From Planoprotostelium fungivorum (Eukaryota > Evosea > Variosea > Cavosteliida > Cavosteliaceae), in assembly GCA_003024175.1 (NCBI GenBank), contig MDYQ01000007.1, positions 405,818-469,817 of the forward strand: a stretch of 64,000 nucleotides of DNA. Direction: 5' to 3'. Made by a program: the position numbers and the translations under genes. This document shows, one piece after another, positions 43,253-55,400 of this stretch. The number at the start of each line of letters is the position of its first letter. Within the stretch, counting starts at the first letter, position 1. A model generated the notes under the pieces. The model saw nothing but the letters and a program-made list of their open reading frames with translations, was not told the origin of the DNA and searched no databases.

Positions 43253-43672
43253 AGAGACGAAAACGTTCAAGTTGTATAGGTAGGTCAACTATCGATACTA
43301 TATCGTCGTGTGATAACACTCAAACAGAGAGAATCAATGAGCTCTGTAGAGCTTGGAGCATCATGCCACATGACCGAAGTATAGTAAAATTTAGCTCCCT
43401 TCAAGTTGGTTCCATTTGATCGAGTAACACAAAGAACGCTACATGCTTGCTGATTCGGAGCCTTTTCAGATCACCCGTGCGTGTTCAAGAAGTGGGTGCA
43501 TCACGGGTACTTTTTCTGTCTAACTTATCACGACTCACAGGGCTTCGTAATTCTGATGAGTTGTTTGATCAAACTTGTTCCTTCTGTTCTTGTTTGTGAT
43601 GTGCGCACTGTAATATTCCCTTTTTAAATATGATGCGGAAACACAAACCAATTTTCCAACTGACGAAGGAAG
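43253..43672. other. Intergenic spacer
   Basis: No gene recognised. A hairpin can form from acccgtg (about 43473) and cacgggt (about 43503) with a loop of roughly 24 bases. No other structure is seen. Confidence 0.4.
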
Positions 43673-44962
43673 ATGGATCTTCCCCCCATCGTCCAAGCGC
43701 TTATTGGCACAGGGTTTACGTATGGCATGACTGTTTTGGGTAATGACTCATGAATCTTCTGTCATTTTATTGAAATGGATCCAAAGGGGCGGGTATAGTA
43801 TTTATTACCAAAAGTATATCGAAGAAGGCTATGGATTTCTTCTATGGATTTACTGCGGGTATCATGATTGCGACCAGCTGCTTCGGGTGAGTATCTGATT
43901 ACTTGCTCTCTATAACAACTTTAGTTTGATCGAACCAGCCATGAATGAATCGCTGAAACAAGTGAGTCTGTCGTGCGACTGTATACTAACTTCAATAGAA
44001 GTGGAGTTCACAAGTTCCCTGGCTCCCAGTATCAATTGGCTTCATCTTTGGAGCAGGTATGTCATTTGATTGACGATCTTCGTGACAGCCACAGGGTTTT
44101 TGAAGATGGTAGAGATGTATTTCTCAGGAGCTCATGGGCACTCTCATTCTCCGGGAGCTGAAAACAAACAAGAAGAAAAGCAAGGGAACTAGTGAGTGAT
44201 ATGCAGGGGATCAGATCTGAATGGAATGCAGCGCCGAATTAGAGGAGGAACTGGAAGAGAGGGAAGTTGTGTGGGGGGCAGAGAAGGCACGAAGCTGCTT
44301 CGATCGGATAACCAAACTGGTCAGAAGAGAGAGACGAAGAGAGACTGATGAGGACAGATGTGGGGGAATGAGCAGGCGTCAACGACCAAATTACGAAGGG
44401 CGATGTTGCTCGTGTTGGCGATCACACTCCACAACTTTCCAGAGGGACTCGCTGTCGGTGTGGCTTTCGGATCGATCCAATACGCGGACGACAAAGAGAA
44501 GGCCTTCCACAACGCTCTCACTCTGGCTTTCGCTGTGGGCGTGCAGAACATCCCCGAAGGTAGGAGACAATCTCTCTCACTTCTCATCGTTGTCAGGTCT
44601 GAGTATATCCATGCCACTGAGGAGAGAAGGTGAAGAGGGATCAGAGATACCACTGACTCAAGTAGGAATGTCCCAAGGTCGTGCCTTCTTCCACGGACAG
44701 CTTTCGGGTTTAGTCGAGCCTCTCGGAGGGTTGATCGGTGCTCTAGCCGTCAGCTATGGTGATCCTTCTTCTCTTTCACCTTCTCACCCGCTCAGTGCGT
44801 CCTCTTCTACCTCTCTCACTCTCGTTTGCTGCTGGGGCCATGCTCTTTGTGGTCATGGAAGAATTGATTCCCGAGAGCCAGAGGGGCCACAAGAACTGGG
44901 CGACACTAGGCACTCTTCTGGGTTTCCTTGTCATGATGATCCTCGAGAACACTCTTGGATAG
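43673..44962 (+). CDS. slc39a11: ZIP-family metal transporter, SLC39A11-like
   Basis: From ATG 43673: [20 protein letters not shown], then [20 protein letters not shown] and [21 protein letters not shown] cytosolic loop with a short His/Ser segment ([14 protein letters not shown]) comes next. The ZIP core helices follow: [20 protein letters not shown] (HNxPEG metal site), [20 protein letters not shown] (QNxPEG), [38 protein letters not shown] and [19 protein letters not shown]. The QNIPEG in the second metal site is typical of ZIP11/GufA-type members, which carry zinc and other divalent metals. Around eight membrane segments, as expected. It ends at 44962. Confidence 0.92.
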
Positions 44963-45047
44963 CCTGTGTACGATAAAAGAGAATGTGTTGGGAATGTTCT
45001 TGGGTGTTCACCCCGATCTGGTGAAACGGTAACGATAGCTGTGAAAC

Positions 45048-46031
45048 ATGGAATCGTTTGACAAGATCTGGTCTACAACCTCGGGGCAAGTCCCCGAAGA
45101 GCCAGAACAAAACACAGGGAGCATGAACGACAGGGGGCTACTATTCTGTCTCTTACTATGCACCTTTTCGTATGTATATAGCCAAACCATATTGTCCAGT
45201 GAGCCCAATCATTGAATTCCTAGTACGACGATTTTGATTGAGCGAATGAACGCAGATGGTTGTCAACAATGGACTCAATTAAGTGGAAAGTTCAATGTCA
45301 CATTTACAGACTCCACGATACAGTGCTGGATTATCACACCAGCTCCTCCACCCACACGTGTGAGTCTAATTGAGTGATACCGACGTATTGAGATATACAG
45401 CAATGGAAGAACATGACATTATACTTCGATCAGTTCAAAGCAACAGGGTTTTACAATCTTGGTATATATCCAGGGAGCTCTGGGACCCCTATTGGAATCT
45501 ATAATGTTCGTCTACTCATCTCGTCGTTCAATAACGCAGACAGGGGACACAGTTGTGGAACCAGACCATTCAGGTACCTGCACCCTCCGTCACACTAGCA
45601 CTTTATCTGTATTATACTGATCCAAACCGTACGTATGGTAATCGCCAGTTCTCCGTGAGCTGGAACACTTCCTCAGGTAGATCCATACAAATCCATCGAT
45701 ATTGATCTCTACTGCAGAGAGCAGGGTCCCACATTCTCTGTACATGCTGGCCGCGCAGGTGACACCTTTCCTCCAGCTGTTGTCAGTGACTGATTCCTAG
45801 TTCACCTTCTTCATCTTCCCTCTGGTCTTTGGACTATTCATCTACTGCCCTTTCCTGCAATCGCACGATCCCACACAGCGTTCGAATCGGTTGAAATTGC
45901 TCGTTGGCTTGGGTCTCCTTCCCGGGTTGGTTGGATTCATCGTCATTGTAGCCACCAAAATCAACTCGGTATCCCTCTCATAGAACTACCGCTCAATTTG
46001 ATGTGTAATGCAGTCTGTACTCTGCTCATGA
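45048..46031 (+). CDS. Secreted/membrane protein with a CUB-like region
   Basis: Not recognised as a named family. An in-frame ATG at 45123 starts MNDRGLLFCLLLCTFSYVYS, a good signal peptide; the upstream ATG at 45048 adds 25 residues and would make it a signal anchor, so 45123 may be the true start. After splicing the ectodomain has DGCQQWTQLSGKFNVTFTD, CWIITPAPPPTR, MTLYFDQFKATGFYNLGIYP and GSSGTPIGIYN, which resemble CUB domains (Cys-W-x-I-x-P, then F-x-x-F, then IYxG). FTFFIFPLVFGLFIYCPFL and LLVGLGLLPGLVGFIVIVAT are two C-terminal membrane segments. Possible N-glycosylation sites (NVT, NMT, NRT, NTS) fit an extracellular position. Exon ends near 45640-45760 are uncertain. Confidence 0.55.
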
Positions 46032-46144
46032 TAAACGGTTCAGGTCGATTTAAATTTCATCTCAGAGAATAAAATGGTGTGTGGATTTGTCTTCGCTTGT
46101 AGAAACAGAAAAGAAAAAACCCGAACCGAAACAAAAGCAACCTC

Positions 46145-46593
46145 ATGTCTCTATACTTGAAGATCGCTTTCCCTCCAACCTTTCCGATCGCATCTAAAAC
46201 CTTTTCTTTGGATTCCTCATTGACCGTTGGAAAAGGAGTGACCATCATCAAGGACAAGATAAAGAATCAGCTGAGTTCTCACACCGCAGATTGGGGATTA
46301 TACCTTCCACAAAAGAAGATATGGTTGGACGATGATGTCTCTCTGGGGTACTACTCAGCTCTCATCAAAGATGTAGGTCTCACGTCAGATGGACACTACT
46401 GACATCACACAGACTGTGGTTGAATTCAGAGACAGAGGTGCTCAAGGAATTTTGAAATCGAACGAGAGTAAGATGAATCGGTAGCGGTTCAGAGACTGAT
46501 TCATGCACAGCAGTGGCTCTGGTTTTGGTCTCGATTGCATCGATCGCGGCGGCTCTTTCGGTTGTGTACATCATGAAACAGAGGAATCAATAA
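46145..46593 (+). CDS. Tail-anchored protein with a talin-F0/FERM-like ubiquitin fold
   Basis: Three exons (46145-46372, 46413-46468, then after the cacag acceptor at about 46510 to 46593) give about 122 residues. MSLYLKIAFPPTFPIASKTF, LTVGKGVTIIKDKIKNQL and ADWGLYLPQKKIWLDDDVSL, then GYY...KDTVVEFRDR, match the pattern of the talin-head F0/F1 ubiquitin-like domains (DxGLFLP...WLDDxRTLxYY...DxLEFK). The C-terminus is a single hydrophobic helix, VALVLVSIASIAAALSVVYI, with a short basic tail MKQRNQ, so it should be tail-anchored with the ubiquitin fold facing the cytosol. Partner and membrane are unknown. No other talin domains are encoded here. Confidence 0.7.
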
Positions 46594-46628
46594 ACAATAG
46601 AGGAGGATGAATTCGTAAGAGACATTGT

Positions 46629-47469
46629 TTATTGAAACGGCTGCGGATGAGTCTGCCTCCTCGCCTCATAAGCAGTATCGTCAGTGCGTAATTCGTACCT
46701 GCACAACGGACATTGATTATGCTGTTGATCAGTCAGCCTTTCTATCGATATCTGGTCACCATCTTGAGCCAGGGAACGACACAAGTGGGGTGAAAGACAT
46801 GTGAACAAGGTAGCTCTGTCGCTTCATCTTCCAGCTCGAAGGTATCCTGACAGATCGTACAGTCTTGCCCTGAATCTGATCTCATGAGTCACGGGCATCA
46901 TCGGTGTACAGAGACGCACCGACTCTAGATTGATCGATTCGTATGGTTGGAAGATTCTCTATCTCTGACTCGGCTGCTGGCGGGGTCCCATTTGACCTTC
47001 ACTGCAGTCAATCAAGGAAGAGAGTGAACCATACCCGTTGGCTTGGAATAAAGCCGCTAAAAGTTGATCAAATTGAGGGCCCCAAGCATAATTTGCTGGG
47101 TTGCCAAAGATGCCAGTGGGGCTGCCAGCATTGATCAGACGATGGATTCCTGGCTCATCACTCACGGTTGCATCGGATGTACGAGACCTGTATGAAGATC
47201 CATTCCAATGTAACGTTGTGAAGTAGTCAGCTAGAGAAGTCAGATTGCTCAATGTCTTCCACTCACAGTAAAAGATTGTTGTATTGTATACATTGGCGGA
47301 TTACTGTTCGTGTTTCCTTCTATTTCTTCCACATAACTCTCATTGCATTGTGGACATTGCAATCCTTCTGTTGAACGAACTACCGTGGCAATATCTCGCT
47401 GGCACTGGACTTTGGTTGATAAAAGAAGGAACAATTTCAAAGACTCACTTGATGGCAAAAATACGGCAT
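46629..47469 (-). CDS. RING-H2 E3 ubiquitin ligase, RNF126/RNF115-like
   Basis: The N-terminal zinc ribbon is made by splicing: MPYFCHQ|CQRDIATVVRST, then LQCPQCNESYVEEIEGN (CX2C pairs). A Gly/Asn/Gln-rich middle (IFGNPANYAWGPQFDQLLAA, LFQANGYGSL) is followed by a C-terminal RING-H2: CTICQDTFELEDEATELPCS, HVFHPTCVVPWLK, then across an intron HNQCPLCRYELRTDD. The protein ends THPQPFQ. This order, N-terminal zinc finger, linker with a short helical block and C-terminal RING, is that of RNF126/RNF115 (BCA2), which ubiquitinate misfolded or endocytic cargo. All eight RING ligands are present. Start ATG 47469 precedes the first CX2C. Confidence 0.88.
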
Positions 47470-47518
47470 GTTGCTGATCTTTCTGAAATCCACAATCCCC
47501 ACTACAATCTCACGTGAC
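47470..47518. promoter_or_regulatory. Very short divergent promoter
   Basis: 49 bp separate the start codons of the RNF126-like gene (minus) and the folate-receptor-like gene (plus). Transcription start sites may lie inside the opposite gene's first exon. Confidence 0.4.
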
Positions 47519-48331
47519 ATGAACATCAGCAGGATCATCCCCCTACTCTATTTTTGTGTCTACTGTGCTGCTCAGTTGAGGGGAAGCTGCCCTCCAGACA
47601 GGTGATGTAATTGAATCAACACTAACTGATTCCCGCAGCAATCAGGTATAAATTTATCTAACGAAAGGAGTTATAACATATATAGAATCATCCTGTTGCG
47701 GTCCCCAAGAATGGTTTACCTTTCTGCACCAAATATAAGAAGGATTCTTGTTGTACGAGTGATGATACACTCAAGATCCAAAAGACAGTCGACAATTTGA
47801 TGAGAAAAGAATGCTCATCGTGCTATGCTATGGTTTCTGAGTGAGTACGGTCCTCTTTTACGGAAGCACTAACGAATGCTGAAGATGGAAATGTGCAGAG
47901 TGCGACCCAATGGCAGGTAAGATCAAGAGAGACTGTCCCTTCGACTCATTCTTTGAAGGCAGATTTTACGCAGGCTCAGGGACTTGCCAAACGTGCACTT
48001 CTCTTCAATTATGCGAAGAGTATTGCTTCGCGATATACGATATATGCAGTGATATCCCCTTCTCTGTTGGTGGGAGCAGTCGATTTATTGAATTCGTCTC
48101 AAATGTGTTTTAGGAGATTCAGATGAAGTGTTTTACATCAACGACCAATCTGCTGATGATTTCTGCGAGCCCATCATATCTCCAGAACCATACTGCTTCA
48201 AAGGTAAAGAGATAAGATCTCACGGTCTCACTCATTCCACAGGGATAATACCATCTAAACCAGACAACCATTGTAAGTGCAGCGACCACCGATGCCATCT
48301 CCAATACCACGACGAGAGGGAAGATTTATAG
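47519..48331 (+). CDS. Secreted folate-receptor-like Cys-rich protein
   Basis: MNISRIIPLLYFCVYCAAQL is a signal peptide. The mature part reads RGSCPPD, GLPFCTKYKKDSCCTSDDTL, KIQKTVDNLMRKECSSCYAM, CAECDPMAG, FYAGSGTCQTCTSLQLCEEY, CFAIYDICSDIPF, and ends FCEPIISPEPYCF with a tail CKCSDHRCHL. The spacing (FC...Y...SCC, then C-x2-C, then LC...C...C) matches the folate receptor/riboflavin-binding (HHIP-like) domain, a disulfide-rich extracellular fold. Ligand cannot be inferred. No C-terminal GPI signal is evident in the frame chosen (stop 48329-48331); an alternative splice of the last exon would change the tail. Confidence 0.68.
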
Positions 48332-48515
48332 ATGATGGGGATACCAAAGTTGAATGGAGCAGAAAATAGTTCACATTCTCTTCTTCTCTTTGTTGATAAC
48401 TGCTGTTTTTGGGACCGAGTAATGTATTTAAATGATTATTTTGGTCAATTGTAATTTGGGTTCAAGAAAATTCTCAGCACAGCCAGAAAACCGTATACCA
48501 AACACAATCAACAAC

Positions 48516-49565
48516 ATGCATCGCTTTTCAACTTTAGTCAAGGCCCCAGCTGCTCTTTCAACCCCTATTCTTGTCGGTCGTGCAGTCATCCAAAACAATG
48601 GTGCTTCTCTCATCAAGAGTTCTCCCTCTGTTCACCTGGCCTGTTCTGCTTCGAGACCCATCATTCCCTTCTCGAGCTTTCACACTGGAAGAGTGATCAA
48701 ACAATCAAAAGAGGAACCCGAGGTCGCTGCCGAGCAAAAGACGACGGAAGGTCAAGAGTCATTTGCGGACGAAAAGAACGCAGGGGAGAAGGTGAGGCGT
48801 ACTCCTCTTCTATACATCAATCATCAGAAACTGAAGAGATCTTATTCTATCGAGGGTCGCCAATCTGAGGGTTCAGCTGAACTTTCGATAGGTTCGAGAA
48901 CCTCTCAGGTTGTCGACCCTCTTTGTGAATAATCTTCGTAAGAAGATCAAAGACTATTCAGAGTCCATCAAATCGGGGATATTCCCCCACGATAGTCACG
49001 ATCAACAATCCATTGAAGGATTATATACTGATACAAATTCTCTACAGCTGAAGGACCTTGAGATTCAAATCGAGGAGCTGAAGGGAAAGCTGTTGTTTTC
49101 ACTGGCTGAGAGAGAGAACGTCAGAAACAGAATGAAGAAGGAGGTTGACAACGCCAAGCTGTTTGGTATCTCCTCGTTTGCCAAAGATCTCCTCGCTGTG
49201 GCAGACAACCTCACGAGGTAAACCATCGATTCTTCACCTCACTTACGTACCACAGATGTACAGGCGCAGTGAGGAAGGAGGATTTGGAGAGCAACCCAAA
49301 GCTGCAGGAGTTGTACGAAGGAGTGTACATGACTCAAGCAGAGTTGAACAAAGTGTTCAAGCAGCACCAGCTTGAGAAGTTCGAGCCTCTGGGACTCAAG
49401 TTTGATCCCAATGTCATGAACGCCGTGACCTACTTCCCAGACCCCAGCAAGGAGGGAGGAAGTGTGGGCGTGGTCATGAAGTCTGGCTACTACCTTCACG
49501 GAAGAGTCCTCAGAGCTGCTGATGTCGGTGTCATCAAGCCACAATCCCAGACTGGAGAGCAGTAA
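48516..49565 (+). CDS. grpE: Mitochondrial GrpE (Mge1) nucleotide-exchange factor
   Basis: Releases ADP from mitochondrial Hsp70 during protein import and folding. MHRFSTLVKAPAALSTPILV and the following basic, Ser-rich stretch look like a mitochondrial presequence. A Glu/Lys-rich linker leads to the coiled coil LKDLEIQIEELKGKLLFSLA, ERENVRNRMKKEVDNAKLFG, SFAKDLLAVADNLTR. The beta-domain then reads GLKFDPNVMNAVTYFPDPSK, GVVMKSGYYLHGRVLRAADV and GVIKPQ. These are the conserved GrpE blocks, and GY.LHGRVLR.A.VGV is diagnostic. It has about three short introns. The stop is at 49565. Confidence 0.94.
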
Positions 49566-49730
49566 CGATGCTATAAACTCCTTTCTCTCGATATATCGAT
49601 TGCGCAGTGTCAACTTTTCTTACTGTCTGAGAGAGCTTTATGATAAGACGAGTATAGTAGATATTATATATACCAACAAGAGTGAAGAGAAGTAGAAGAC
49701 AGAGACGAGCGAAGGAATAGCGAAAGCAAT

Positions 49731-52363
49731 TTATGGATTCGGAGAAGGTGAAGAGGACATGATGTTCTTCAAAGCTCCAACGGGAATGGGGCTGTGAGAG
49801 AACTTGGTGCGAGAATAAACACCCTGTTTCTTGTGATCCTTCTTTCCACCCTTTGTGTAGGCTGATACCTTGGATGATTTAACACTATCACTCATCTATC
49901 TCTGTCACCTGCTCTTGGCGGAGGAAGAAAGAATCCAGTTCATTTGCGTTTTGTTTGATGGTAGGCTGTACTCATCATCCTGTGATCTTATTCGACAATT
50001 CCTCTTACCTCACTACTGTTGCGATTGTTCTTCTTCTTCTGTACTCCTTCGGTCTCCGATTTGAGTCCACCAGACTAATGCTCCATATCAGCCAAATGAA
50101 TGTTATGGGTTGTGAATCACCTCTTCGGGTAGATACTCGATCTGAAAGTTCTTTGTGGACATGATGTTGTGCTGATTGAACTTGGCTCCATCCATGCCTG
50201 GAGGAGGGTGTACATATACCAGTCTTCCCTGTGACAGGTGAGAGGCGAAGAAGGGAAGAGCTCACGTTGTAATAATCCTTCAAGACCACTCTGGCCGACA
50301 TACTCTCATTGGGTGTACCATGCACAGTCATGTAACCTCTGATGAAGGCGTGAGCGAGCAATAGCTCTTCAGCTGTGGCTGGTCGATCGGCGGGTTCTTC
50401 AGAGGTGGGCTTAGGGAGAACGATTCCGTAGGCTTGTTCCAAGATGTGTCTTGGTATTCTCCTGCACACCAGTGCCGCTGGACTGCGGTAATCTCTCATG
50501 TGATCGATGGACAGTAATCCATTGCACACCATGTCCGCCTGTGGCTCTCAGCTTCATCGAGTCAAGATTCGAAAGAGTTCACCTTTGTGGAAGCGAAGGT
50601 GGGGTAGACCAGACCGGGACAATCGCAGAGACAGATGTCCTCTCCGATGTTGATCGTTTGGAAGTGCTTCGTCTTTCCTGGTTGGGCCGCCACAGCCACC
50701 TGACAGTATTAGAACCACCTCTATATGCCCCTCACCTTCTTCTCTCCTGCCAGGACATTGATTGTGGATGATTTACCCACGTTGGGGTATCCCACCATTC
50801 CAATCTGAACTCTTTGACCTTCTCATCTCAATCTTTGCCTCTCCCTCTCCTCTCACCTGCTTCTGAAGGCTCGTGGTACTGCTGCAGATAGGCCAACAAT
50901 TCCTCTCTGTTCAAAATCCTCGATTCATCTTCATCCTCTTCGTACACGGGAATGGAGTCGAAGAGCTGTGACACACGATCTCAGTCCTCTCCTCTTCTCT
51001 CCTCTCACCTCCATTTTCTCCTCTCCCTCTTCTCCCTCCGACACCTCTCCCTCTTCTCCCTCCGACACCTCTTCGTCTGGACCCTCGTCTACGATCTCTT
51101 CTTCCTGTCTCCTTCAGCTTTCTCCTCTTCCTCTCCTCACCTCTTCTTTCTCTTCCTTCTCCTTCTTCATTGGGCTCTTGTTCAACTTCAGATTCTCCCT
51201 CTGTCCATCTAAGGGGAGATACTTCTTCTGTAGAGCCCTGGTTCTGTCAGAGATGTCGAAAGCAGTGTGTCTCACATGACGAGCTGTCTCTCATCCGTAT
51301 CTAGAGTGTTTCCCAACTGCTTCTGCTTCTCCAGTTCACTCTGTTCGATTTTCATCTGCTCAAAATTTGCAGAGAAAAAGGCGTGGCGTATACCCGATTC
51401 TCTGAAGTACTTGGCCCACTTCTGCCTTCAGATGTCAATCCATCTCTCCTCTCTTCCTTACCTCTGTCCTTTCGTCAGCAGATCTGCCTTGTTCACCAAC
51501 AACAGATTTCTCTTATTGGTGTTGATCTCCTTGACGTACAACTCTAGATCTGGGCATCGAAAGAGGAGAGGATTTCTATGGGTGTCAGAAGAGGCTATCA
51601 TCTCAACACACCTCGCATCGACAATCTGTACAATCAGATCGCAACGTTCTACGACACGCCACAGTTGTCTCCATACTTCGATGTTCTTCTCAAAGGGTGT
51701 CAGTAGTAAGTTCTTCTTGTCTTCTATCCTATCGTTCCGTTAGCCATCCTATTCGAAGAGATGATCATGGATCCGATGAACACTCATTCAATTGAAGTGA
51801 CATCGCTTATACTCACTCAGCAAGACCTCGTCTCCATTCCAGGAAGGAAGCTCTCTCCATTGCCTTCAACTCGTCTGCCGTGGTTGACACGTCCCAGTGC
51901 GGTCTTCGAGGAATTCCGATACTATTCCAGTTTTGTCTTTGAAGTTCCACCTACAAGATCATCATTCACTTCATCCAGAATGAAGTCTCGTCTTTACCTG
52001 CTCTTCAGTCGCCTCGACGTGTTGTACGGCTACTGGACCTGTGATGACAACAATATTCTGCTTCTCTGCGGTGAAGTCCCTTTGCTGAGCTTCTGCATTG
52101 TGTAGCCATTCGTTGAAATCTGACATCTCAGTTATAGATTGCATTGCTTTTGCCCTCTCTTTTTTCTCATCGACATTGCTGGAATACATGCCAGCCACCT
52201 ACATATTTTAAGCCTTCTCAAACCAGAAAGACATAGTTCAAAGAAGACATGAACCGAGTATCACCTCAGGATTGTAGTTCTTGACATTTGCAACATGAGA
52301 GAACCGGTCCTTGACGAGAGCTCTGCCCAAGCCAGAAGAGTTCTTCTTCTTTTGTCGGCCCAT
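49731..52363 (-). CDS. lsg1: Large-subunit GTPase 1 (LSG1)
   Basis: A circularly permuted GTPase that releases the export adaptor Nmd3 from cytoplasmic 60S subunits. MGRQKKKNSSGLGRALVKDR is the family start, then FSHVANVKNYNPE and PRRPLWTKELTAVELETKER (exon-joined). G4 comes first (NLLLVNKADLLTKEQR) after IVQIVDARNPLLFRCPDLEL; an acidic, Ser/Glu-rich insertion lies about 51200-50950. G1 (PNVGKSSTINVLAGEKK) and G3 (LCDCPGLVYPTFAS) follow. The C-terminal half has RDYRSPAALVCRRIPRHILE, HAFIRGYMTVHGTPNESMSA and a Lys-rich end (GGKKDHKKQGV...SSSPSPNP). The G4-G1-G3 order proves the permutation. The start at 52363 matches the conserved MGR(Q/K)K. Confidence 0.93.
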
Positions 52364-52449
52364 GTTCCGTGCCTTTCGCGAAATAACTTGGAAACCGAGA
52401 ATTGAACAATTCGAATAGACTACAACGAGGGTTTCTATATTTCCTTCAT

Positions 52450-55400
52450 TTACGGTGAGGAAGCCCTCTCCGGGCCACGTTGGTTTGAAGAATCCATCGT
52501 TTGTAAAGGGATATCCACAGGAGGTGGTGTGTGTATACTGGGCCGTAGTCTTCGAAGTGATTCGGGAGGTCGGGCATCTGCGTTGGGTCTGGAGTGTATC
52601 AGGTCTGATCCTATTTCTCTCCTCTCACTCTCGCGATCGGACGTGCTGGCTGTTTCCAAAAGCAGTGAGCATGTCCTCTACTTTGGTCCGCTTGGTTCTC
52701 GTCATGATCAGCCACAGAATGGCGCCCCCTATTCCAAAGAGAACAAAAGGGACCACCACTGCCACTGCAGCGACACAAGGCGTCCCGCACAAGAATTGAA
52801 ATTGTGCACTGGTGGTGTTGAATTGATTGGCATCCACCACTGAAGTGTTCAATCGTCCGGCGGTGCAGAATTTGGGGAGATTGCCGAGCATACAGCTGCC
52901 ATTCCTAGATACACATTGAATGACTGGAGGTGTACGGTAGAAGTAGTTGATCGCTGTCTGAACGGTCGTCCAACTCTGCTTCTTCCTAGGATAGTAGTTG
53001 ACGTTCGTCCACCCTTGAACCGATAGAGCCAGAGGTTTTGATGGTGATACACTTTGCGAAGGTTGATTTACGATCTGTTCTCATTCAGTCAATAAGGAGG
53101 GTAGAAGCTGACCTGTAGACCGATATTAGCGAGGGAGAAGGGGGTCGGAAGGATTGCATTGTTGAGGGTGTAGGAGAAGTAGCTCCAGAGGGTCAGTGAA
53201 CTGGGGTCCATAAAGCCCAGGAGTTGCCACGGAACTCGCATCTCTGTCACAAATCCGGCTTTGGTGTACATTGCTCTGTTGTCATACTGCGGAGAATCTG
53301 TAGCTGATGTCCCGTTGAGTAGGACCCCAGCTGTTACAGGCGAAATGGGATAGGCAGTGCACCCGACAGCATAATTGAGCCCTGGTCGCTTCAGTTGAGG
53401 ATAAGTGATACCACTCACTCCCAATCTCTCGGTATGGATTGAATTTCGTGTTGGTGACAGTGAGTGCTGTTCGGTTGATCAACGCCCAATATTTCGCCAG
53501 AAATGGATCCAATGCAACGTTTATGAGCATGGTGGCATTGTTGGTAGGTGTCATGGACAAATAAGTGTCCACTCTCATTCCAAACTTTGCATTGGGTGCG
53601 GGAGACAGTTGCTCAGTGGAGCCTGTGGATGTTACACCGTTTCTTTTAAGCGACTCACCCAAGTTGGAAACTTGGAAAGCAAAATCGTGGTTGGCGGATT
53701 GATCTGCCGTGGCGAAAAGCAGATATAGATATTCTTCGTCATAAGTGTACTTGAGTTCAGCCGAATCGTAATTGAGAGCCGCAATACCGGCCCAATCAGA
53801 CTCACCACCGTCAATGACGATCTTTGGGTTCTGCGCTGCATCAGGAGGATTTCCTGCTTCCATGGCGATCAGTCCAAAGTAGCTCGCGGCATTGAGAGGA
53901 TTCTTCCATCGGTTCGCATTAGTCGTAAGACTGATGGGCCGGACGTTCCATGATATCTGACTCCATCAGAATTCATCAGGTGTGGCGCTCACCCGACTCC
54001 ACTCGTCGAAGAGTGAATCAATGATGAGTCCCGTGTAGCCCTCTAGGTAGATTCGATGCATGGCATCCTCTATGAACTGCCCTTGAGACGTCTCAGACAT
54101 CCCCCCTTCGTCTCGTCCACTCACTCCCACTCGCGCTGGATGAGCGGAAGTAGAGAATCCAATACCTGTTCTGATCAGACCATGTGTATGGCATTGCATC
54201 ACCATTGATCAGTATGGGAATGTTCGAATAATAATTCCTCAAGGTATATAGATAGCCAGATAGGGGATCCATCGATCCTCTACAATCAATACAGGTGTTA
54301 AATTCTGTGACGGTGGAAGTGGGATAAGCAGGTGTGCTGAGAATTTCAGTCATGAACTGCCAGTATCAATGAGTCACATGGTCATCGTGGCAAAGACACC
54401 AGCCAGCCATGATGAGGTGGGAAGGATGTGGTTAGCGTCGAATGATGCTGGATGCTCAGAAGTCATCACAACATGTTCCAGAGGGTCTTGGTCCATGGAA
54501 CTGGATACACCAATAGGATGTTGCCTGTGGGTCGTCAGTCAAAATCGACGATGAGTGAAGCCACCATTGAGAGATGGAGTACTCAGCATTAGCAATCGCA
54601 TTGCACACAGATGCCACCCACACCTCGAAGAGGGTAGCACTCTGGGATGCGACGATGAAATCTCCCGTACTGTCCAAACTGTTGGGTGACTTATTGGTCA
54701 AAGAGATGGTGGTGCTATTCCATCTTGTTCCCAAGATCCACCCGTAGAGATAAGGGGCGACATTCACCGTGTAGGATCCCGTTGTTCCAAATACACCATC
54801 CACCGTATTCAATATGATCTACTTCCTTCAGATCAATGAAATAAGGGCACTCACTTGTTGGAACTGCTTCATTCCCTGAGTATCTGAGATGATGTCATAT
54901 CCACCCGTTGTGGGCCAGACGGTGTTGGGCTCGATGACCTGTATGAATCGAATCGGATTCAATTTCCCCTCATTCCACTGAGCCAGAATCTGATAGAAGG
55001 ATGGTGTCTGGAGTGAGTATACCTTGATCACTCTGGCCCCCAGATCGTCGACCCATTCGAGCCACTGCTTCACTTGATCGTTCGAGGGAGTCGTCGTGTT
55101 ATCCCACCCAGGAAGCATCTTACCAATGTTCACTCCTGACGTAAAAGAGTATTCCCATCCAGTACGATTCCACAATTGGATCTGAGTCCCCGCTACTGGA
55201 TGGATCATGTTAATAGCCTGTTTCACATGATACTTTTCAGCTTCACCTCTGGATGTCATCTTAGCTTTACCGTTGACCACAGGTGTATCCATCAGCGCTT
55301 CGGGAGAATAGTAATTGACGCATGTAGAATTAAAATTCCACTTCGGGCAATAGGAACTGCTATTCGATGGGCCACTCAAGCTTCCATCGAAGCATCCGAC

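Noticed and set aside
43473-43510. Hairpin as a terminator or tRNA
   Set aside because: The loop is too long, there is no T-run, and no tRNA A/B box pattern is seen; a rho-independent terminator has no role in this eukaryotic context.
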